This document shows positions 52,394 to 57,094 of a stretch of 57,094 nt of DNA, piece by piece. This DNA is from Pseudomonadota bacterium (GTDB taxonomy: Bacteria > Pseudomonadota > Alphaproteobacteria > Rhizobiales > Beijerinckiaceae). Positions within the stretch are counted from its first letter, which is position 1. Each line of letters opens with the position of its first letter. A program made the translations under genes and the position numbers. The notes below the pieces were generated by a model that saw only the letters and a program-made list of their open reading frames with translations, was not told where the DNA came from and ran no database searches. Where the stretch lies: contig JAFAAP010000288.1 in assembly GCA_023426505.1 (NCBI GenBank), positions 1-57,094 of the forward strand, given 5' to 3'.

Positions 52394-53374
52394 ATGCATT
52401 CGTCGGACGAATGGCGGATCCCGCCCAACTTCCAGCCAGACCCTGACGCTTTGGCCTACGACCTCGAACAGGCGTTGAATTCGGTCGTAGCTCTGCGCTC
52501 CTATATCCCCGAGGACGCATTCACGGCCCAAACTCTCGGAGTCGAACGGACAGGGCAGGGCGTCATCATTCGTGAGGACGGGCTAATCCTCACGATCGGG
52601 TACCTGATTGCCGAAGCCGAGGAGGTTTGGCTGACGACAAACGACAGGCGCGCGGTCACAGGGCATGTCACGGCATATGATTATGCTAGCGGCTTTGGGC
52701 TGGTGCAGGCACACAGAAGGCTCAACTCTCCTGTCATGCCTCTCGGCGACTCCCGGCGCCTCCCTCCCGGAACCGACGTTGTCGTGGCGGGTGCTGGCGG
52801 GCGCGCACATTCTCTTGCCGCCACGGTGGTCGCGCGACAGGAATTTGCAGGCTACTGGGAATATTTCATTGACGACGCGATCTTTACGGCGCCCGCACAC
52901 CCGAACTGGGGCGGCACCGCTCTCATCGGTGCGCGGGGGGACCTCGTCGGGATCGGCTCGCTGCAGCTTCAGCATGAAGCGGACGGCGGACATGTCGTGC
53001 CGCTCAACATGAGCGTGCCAATCGATCTTTTGAAGCCTATCCTGGACGATCTCCTTACCTTGGGCAGGGTCAGCCAACCACCGCGCCCTTGGCTTGGACT
53101 TTATGCATCGGAGGTTGAAGGCGATCAGGTTGCGATCATCGGCTTGGCTGGCGACGCACCGGCCCAACGGGCTGGGCTGCGGGCAGGCGACCTCGTGCAC
53201 GCCGTCGCAGGCCAACCGGTAACCTCGCTCGCGAGCTTCTACCAAACGATCTGGGCACTTGGTCCGGCGGGAGTCGACATCACATTGACGCTTGATCGGG
53301 AAGGGGATCTTTTCGACGTCTCCATCAGATCAGCCGATCGCACCCGTTTCATGCGTTCTCCGCGACTGCAATAG
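52394..53374 (+). CDS. HtrA-like protein lacking all three catalytic residues (pseudo-protease with PDZ)
   Basis: This 326-residue protein has a trypsin-like HtrA core (about 40-215) followed by a PDZ domain (about 230-315; LAGDAPAQRAGLRAGDLVHAV). The catalytic His position is Tyr70 (LTIGYLIAEAEE). The Asp position is Gly100 (DYASGFGLVQ). The usual GNSGG is NWGG with Trp172 in place of Ser. No signal peptide is visible, so it is probably cytoplasmic. It may bind peptides or protein C-termini without cleaving. The ATG at 52394 follows GGAGGAG. The overall fold and length match DegP/DegQ-type proteins. Confidence 0.87.
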   Translation: MHSSDEWRIPPNFQPDPDALAYDLEQALNSVVALRSYIPEDAFTAQTLGVERTGQGVIIREDGLILTIGYLIAEAEEVWLTTNDRRAVTGHVTAYDYASGFGLVQAHRRLNSPVMPLGDSRRLPPGTDVVVAGAGGRAHSLAATVVARQEFAGYWEYFIDDAIFTAPAHPNWGGTALIGARGDLVGIGSLQLQHEADGGHVVPLNMSVPIDLLKPILDDLLTLGRVSQPPRPWLGLYASEVEGDQVAIIGLAGDAPAQRAGLRAGDLVHAVAGQPVTSLASFYQTIWALGPAGVDITLTLDREGDLFDVSIRSADRTRFMRSPRLQ

Positions 53375-53408
53375 AGCACCTACACTTGCCCATAGCGAAT
53401 GAGGTCAG

Positions 53409-54350
53409 TCAGGCTCCTTGGGCAAGAGCCCCGGCCAGACGAGCAGCAAGCGCGGCATTGTTCCTGACGAGGGCAATATTGGCCGCAAGGCTACGGCCTT
53501 CGGTAATTTCATTCATGTGAGACAGAAGGAATGGGGTGACGGCTTTGCCTGAGATCCCTCGCGCCTTTGCAACTTCGATAGCCATACTGATGAAGCGATT
53601 CACCTCATCGGACGGAATTTCATCGGCCTCGGGTATCGGGTTGGCGACAAGGGTTCCTCCCTGCAATCCAAGCGCCTGTTTTGCGAGGATCAGATCCGCG
53701 ATCGCCCTAGGCTCATCGAGTCGGATCGGTACCGGCAAATTGCTCTTCCGACTCCAGAATGCGGGAAAGATATCTGTCCGGTATCCGACAACGGGAACGC
53801 CTCGTGTCTCCAGATATTCGAGTGTACGGGGAATATCCAAAATCGCTTTCGCGCCTGCGCAAACGACCGTGACCGGCGTCCGCGCAAGTTCATCCAGATC
53901 CGCGGAAACGTCCATCGTTTCCTCAAACCCCTGATGCACGCCTCCGATGCCGCCTGTTGCGAAGACCCGAACTCCTGCCAAATGCGCGCAAATCATCGTA
54001 GCAGCCACCGTCGTGGACCCATGACGCTTTGCCGAAACCGCGAAGGAGAGGTCGGATCGACTGAGCTTTAGGACATCTTGCGCCGCCCCGAGCCAGTCGA
54101 GTTGCTCTCCCGAGAGGCCGACTTTGATCCGGCCGCCGATGACCGCAATCGTGGCCGGCATCGCTCCGCCCTCTCGGACGACCGCCTCGACGGCTCGGGC
54201 GGTTGCGACGTTCTGAGGGTATGGCATGCCATGGGTGATGATGGTGGACTCAAGTGCGACCACAGGACCTCCGTGTTCCATCGCCGCCCGGACTTCCGGC
54301 GCAATGTCAACGAGATGATGTGTCTGAACTTGCGACATGACATGACTCAT
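53409..54350 (-). CDS. psuG: Pseudouridine-5'-phosphate glycosidase
   Basis: This 313-residue enzyme splits pseudouridine 5'-phosphate into uracil and ribose 5-phosphate, breaking the C-C glycosidic bond. It belongs to the PsuG/IndA family by LESTIITHGMPYPQN, ATIAVIGGRIKVGL, GGIGGVHQGFE and the conserved CAGAKAILDIPRTLEYLETRGVPVVGY. Its start overlaps the kinase stop by four bases (ATGA), showing co-translation. The pair forms a complete pseudouridine salvage route apart from the importer. Confidence 0.95.
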   Translation of the reverse strand: MSHVMSQVQTHHLVDIAPEVRAAMEHGGPVVALESTIITHGMPYPQNVATARAVEAVVREGGAMPATIAVIGGRIKVGLSGEQLDWLGAAQDVLKLSRSDLSFAVSAKRHGSTTVAATMICAHLAGVRVFATGGIGGVHQGFEETMDVSADLDELARTPVTVVCAGAKAILDIPRTLEYLETRGVPVVGYRTDIFPAFWSRKSNLPVPIRLDEPRAIADLILAKQALGLQGGTLVANPIPEADEIPSDEVNRFISMAIEVAKARGISGKAVTPFLLSHMNEITEGRSLAANIALVRNNAALAARLAGALAQGA

Positions 54351-55297
54351 TGGAAAGGGTGCTTGAGACGAGTTTCGATCAATGCAACGGAAAGGTCAGG
54401 CCGTACACTGCCCGAATGCTCAATAGTCAATTGAGCGGCGATCATGCCCAGACGTGCGGCAGTGGCAACTGAATGGCCCGCAATCATTGAGGCGAGCGTG
54501 CCAGCGATGAGAGCGTCGCCCGCGCCAGTAACGTCCACGACATTCACTCCGGCAGCCCTGAGGCGCAATGAAGTGACCGTGTCGGCAACGAGCAATCCAT
54601 CCGGTCCGTTCGTCAGGATCAACCGACATGCACCGCGCTCCAGCAGAGCCGATGACGTATCTTCAAACGACGATAGACAGATTCCTTCCTCGCCGACGAG
54701 GGCTCGCGCTTCGTCGAAGTTAAGAAACAGAATCCCGATCCCTGAAAGGTCCTGCGGCAGGCGTGTTGCTTTGACGGTAGAGACCGCATCGATCGCGAGA
54801 TTAAGCCTTTGTTTGCGGGCCGAACTCACGAGAGCCGCCAGAGTCGCTGGGGGAAGATTGCAGTCCGCGAAGATCCACTCACTCGATGCGATTTCGGGCC
54901 AGTGGCTCTCGATGATATCTGGCGTAAAGGCATCGAAAATCGCCATGTCGGCGAGACCAACCACCAGATCACCGCAAGGCTCGAGAACGGCGACGTACTC
55001 GGCCGTTCTGTAGCGGCCCGAGAACTCGCAACACTGGGTATCGACCCCCAGCTCACCCAGGTGGCGTATGATCCCGCGGCCATTCTCATCCTCCCCCAGC
55101 ACAGAAACGAGAGAACTGAAGACGCCAAGACGGGAGAGGTTCTCCGCGACATTTCTTGCCACACCGCCGAAGCATACCTGAGAATCGACAGGATTCGACG
55201 TTCCGAGAACCATTGGCGAACGAGCGATACACTTCCGGTCGACTGCTGCTCCGCCAATGCACGCTACCTTCCCTCGTGCTGCCCTTGATGTAAACAA
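54347..55297 (-). CDS. psuK: PfkB-family kinase, pseudouridine kinase
   Basis: This ribokinase-like protein of about 316 residues has CFGGVARNVAENLSRLG at the nucleoside site and the PfkB signature DVTGAGDALIAGTLAS with the catalytic Asp. It should phosphorylate pseudouridine to the 5'-phosphate that PsuG uses. No ATG fits the N-terminus. The TTG at 55297 has AAGGAAG upstream and gives the usual beginning of GKVACIGGAAVDRK. A longer frame continues upstream with no family match. It is co-transcribed with psuG. Confidence 0.9.
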   Translation of the reverse strand: MFTSRAARGKVACIGGAAVDRKCIARSPMVLGTSNPVDSQVCFGGVARNVAENLSRLGVFSSLVSVLGEDENGRGIIRHLGELGVDTQCCEFSGRYRTAEYVAVLEPCGDLVVGLADMAIFDAFTPDIIESHWPEIASSEWIFADCNLPPATLAALVSSARKQRLNLAIDAVSTVKATRLPQDLSGIGILFLNFDEARALVGEEGICLSSFEDTSSALLERGACRLILTNGPDGLLVADTVTSLRLRAAGVNVVDVTGAGDALIAGTLASMIAGHSVATAARLGMIAAQLTIEHSGSVRPDLSVALIETRLKHPFQ

Positions 55298-55432
55298 GTC
55301 ATCTTCCTTTGTCGGACCGGTGGTTGCACCAGTGCGTCTTGAGCCCTGGCATGCGATGCCGTGGCAAGGGGATCCAAGGTCGATCTGGTTGGCAACATTA
55401 TATTCTGGGCCGAGAGGCACCAGAATAGGAAA

Positions 55433-55879
55433 TCATTCGTCTTCGAACGAAAGCTCCGGCTGCCGCTCAGAGACAGGTTGCAGCCCGCGGCGCCGTGGGC
55501 GTTCCGCTCGTTCCTGGCGCTTTGTCGCTTTTTCCACAGAGACAGAGCCCGACATACGAGCTTTGGCGCGATCCCGAGCTATAGCCTCAGGGGTTGATGG
55601 GTCGTCCTGGAGCCACTTGCCACGTTTGATGACTTCATTGACCCGCCCCTGATTAACGCCGAGCTTGAAGGCAATTTCCTGCTGGGTCATCTCGGTTGTC
55701 GCATGCAGTTCAAGGATCTGACGGGCCAGCTCGGGCGTCATCTTCTTTCCGGCGATGCGCCTGGCAGGTGTTATAGAGCGCCTTGCCCGATCGCGCTCCC
55801 GCAGCCTCTGGAGAACCGCTAGAGCCATATTCATTCCCTGCTCGCGCAGGGCTTCCTCGAATTCCTTGAGTGTCGTCAC
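55433..55879 (-). CDS. Small helix-turn-helix protein
   Basis: This 148-residue protein has an HTH segment TTEMTQQEIAFKLGVNQGRVNEVIKRGKW at about residues 61-89. A basic linker and an acidic C-terminal tail (PELSFEDE) follow. The GTG start has GGGAG nine bases upstream. It is probably a DNA-binding regulator, with no known target and no operon partner. It is on the same strand as the pseudouridine genes but separated by 135 bases. Confidence 0.7.
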   Translation of the reverse strand: MTTLKEFEEALREQGMNMALAVLQRLRERDRARRSITPARRIAGKKMTPELARQILELHATTEMTQQEIAFKLGVNQGRVNEVIKRGKWLQDDPSTPEAIARDRAKARMSGSVSVEKATKRQERAERPRRRGLQPVSERQPELSFEDE

Positions 55880-56232
55880 TGGACAAACTCCCGTCTAAGT
55901 CGAGTGAAGCCGCACAACCTCGGCCGACCAGACCCTCGGTAGAAGCAACGGAAAAGCTACGCTTTTGTTTCGAAAGATGCCAACCCCGAAAGGAGGCAAA
56001 CCAGCGCCGGCAGCGATAATGGCAAGCAAGGCATGAACAAGACGACCGGTTGTGCTTTTCCGGGATGCATTTATCCTTAGGATTGAAGGGAAGGGTAGGG
56101 CGCTGCCGGCAACGGAGATAATTGTCGGATCCGATCTTTGCTTCAAAGTCGAGCTCGGCGGCTTTAACAATTTTGCGATAATCGATCGTGTAATTGTTTT
56201 CCGTTATGCAGCCTCAGTTCCAGAGAATAGCG
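55880..56232. other. Intergenic region, no gene recognised
   Basis: No supported gene lies in these 353 bases. A short AAAAGC/GCTTTT hairpin at 55952-55966 is followed by GTTT but is too weak to call. Open frames on both strands here lack ribosome sites. Confidence 0.4.
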
Positions 56233-56643
56233 ATGACTGAAGAAGAAATTGAAGCTGTTGCAGAGGAACTCGCAAAGATTGGCGGTGTATCGTGGTATCC
56301 AGGGCGAGCACCAGGGCCGCTTCTTAGGGTCGTTAGCGAACGCTATCGGGATCGGGCTCGGGTGGCCATTGCAGCGTTGGATCGCCTGCGAGCAGGATCG
56401 ACGGACGTCGATCCTCAGCAGACGGCCGAAGCTTCGGCGCAAGGAGCCGCCTCGGATGACCAGTTGCAGGTCGGCACCATCGTCGTCTATCGCCCTCCTG
56501 GCGATCAACGGGCCATTCCATGCCGCGTGGAGAAGCTAGACGATGGGCGCGCATATCTGGTGCCCTGTCCAAGGCCCGATGTCGGATGGGTGTCGGTCGA
56601 GAATCTCGTCCCGGTCAAGGCCGACGAGCAGCACGGTAGTTAG
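56233..56643 (+). CDS. Conserved hypothetical protein, 136 residues
   Basis: The N-terminal half is helical (TEEEIEAVAEELAKIGGVSWYPG, VVSERYRDRARVAIAALDRL). The C-terminal half looks like a small beta barrel (GTIVVYRPPGDQRAIPCRVEKL, GWVSVENLVPV). I do not know a function. Similar two-part proteins occur in Methylobacterium-type genomes to my recollection. The start at 56233 has a weak AGAG upstream; ATGs at 56206 and earlier are alternatives. Confidence 0.6.
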   Translation: MTEEEIEAVAEELAKIGGVSWYPGRAPGPLLRVVSERYRDRARVAIAALDRLRAGSTDVDPQQTAEASAQGAASDDQLQVGTIVVYRPPGDQRAIPCRVEKLDDGRAYLVPCPRPDVGWVSVENLVPVKADEQHGS

Positions 56644-56742
56644 GCGATCGTAACTTTGCCGAGGTTTGATGCAGGGTCCCTTGTCGGTAAGACAGGGCAT
56701 TCGGCAGCCGAGGCTTGGACGATCCGGTGATGCAGGGATCAC

Positions 56743-56970
56743 ATGCGCTGCTATTTCAATCTTGTAAGCGATCACGATGTGATCTTGGACGACACAGGCG
56801 TCGAGGTGCCTGACCTTGAGACCGCCAAAGTTGAAGCTGCGAAGGCAATTCGAGAACTGCGCCAGGAATTGAGCGGCACGAAGGAAGATTGGCTAGGCTG
56901 GCGACTTGAGATCGTCTGCTCGTCTGGTGATGTTTTGCACCGTGTTGATCTTGGCGTTTATTTGCACTGA
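56743..56970 (+). CDS. DUF6894-type small protein
   Basis: This 75-residue protein carries the MRCYFNLVSDHDVILDDTGV opening, then DLETAKVEAAKAIRELRQEL and a C-terminal WRLEIVCSSGDVLHRVDL. That is the pattern of the DUF6894 family common in Methylobacterium and Bradyrhizobium relatives. The function is unknown. It ends just before a shared terminator. Confidence 0.8.
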   Translation: MRCYFNLVSDHDVILDDTGVEVPDLETAKVEAAKAIRELRQELSGTKEDWLGWRLEIVCSSGDVLHRVDLGVYLH

Positions 56971-56980
56971 AGATAGGACG

Positions 56981-57012
56981 AAGCCCCTGACGTTGTGAGC
57001 GTTCAGGGGCTT
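56981..57012. terminator. Bidirectional terminator between the DUF6894-type gene and the initiator tRNA
   Basis: Perfect 10-bp arms AAGCCCCTGA and TCAGGGGCTT enclose a 12-base loop. The plus-strand side is followed by TGTTGTGTGTTG. It lies between the stop of the small plus-strand gene and the 3' end of the minus-strand tRNA. Confidence 0.7.
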
Positions 57013-57024
57013 TGTTGTGTGTTG

Positions 57025-57094
<70 letters not shown>

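Overview
The window looks like alphaproteobacterial DNA of the order Hyphomicrobiales (Rhizobiales), most like Microvirga/Methylobacterium relatives. The grounds are high GC, the NDUFS4-type complex I accessory gene, an initiator tRNA with an A29-U41 pair, a FixJ-like output module, Bug/TctC and FCD-GntR families, a DUF6894 protein, a DUF2076 protein and a rhizobial-type tyrosine recombinase relic. The genus is an inference. Chromosomal markers sit at both ends (tRNA-Pro, ndufs4-like and tRNA-Arg at the left, initiator tRNA at the right), but a plasmid-type RepA gene with an iteron origin sits in the middle. The replicon is therefore either a chromosome with a captured plasmid origin or a chromid.

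Layout. 1-510: tRNA-Pro(TGG), NDUFS4-like subunit, tRNA-Arg(TCT). 927-2900: a PAS-GAF-PAS sensor fused to a degenerate receiver and a LuxR-type HTH. 3305-10486: a hydroxy-acid/carboxylate module with an RraA-fold enzyme, a D-2-hydroxyacid dehydrogenase, an IclR regulator, a complete TctCBA tripartite transporter and an FMN-dependent 2-hydroxyacid oxidase. 10822-13113: decayed DNA with a multiply frameshifted diguanylate cyclase, a broken sensor-kinase start and an integrase relic. 13328-21776: a divergent catabolic cluster around a dyad-symmetric operator. One arm is FCD-GntR, TIM-barrel isomerase/dehydratase, type II dehydroquinase and Gfo/Idh dehydrogenase. The other is intradiol dioxygenase, HpaH-like hydratase, HpaI-like aldolase, RraA, an orphan TRAP solute receptor and an HD protein. 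22298-23961: RepA and iterons.

24262-33398: small proteins, then a MarR-controlled efflux locus encoding an EmrB-type MFS pump, its EmrA adaptor, and an AcrA/AcrB-type RND pair, with no outer-membrane channel. 33472-38340: small hypotheticals, an Old Yellow Enzyme, and an acyltransferase-flippase pair for surface polysaccharide. 38464-49524: a nitrogen-compound module with an FAD amine/amino-acid oxidase, AapJQM amino-acid ABC components lacking the ATPase, two paralogous amidohydrolases, a hydantoin-racemase-family enzyme, a dihydropyrimidinase/hydantoinase and an FCD-GntR regulator with a palindromic operator cluster. 49634-57094: small proteins, a 3-hydroxyisobutyrate-dehydrogenase-family enzyme, an HtrA-like protein that has lost all three catalytic residues, the psuK-psuG pseudouridine operon, three small conserved proteins and the truncated initiator tRNA.

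Taken together the window is mostly accessory catabolic and transport DNA for a soil or plant-associated heterotroph. The most unusual items are the quinate-like plus intradiol plus meta-type lower-pathway cluster with its 21.5-bp-phased operator, the embedded RepA-iteron origin, the pseudo-receiver regulator and the pseudo-protease. No intact insertion sequence, rRNA, prophage or CRISPR array was seen.
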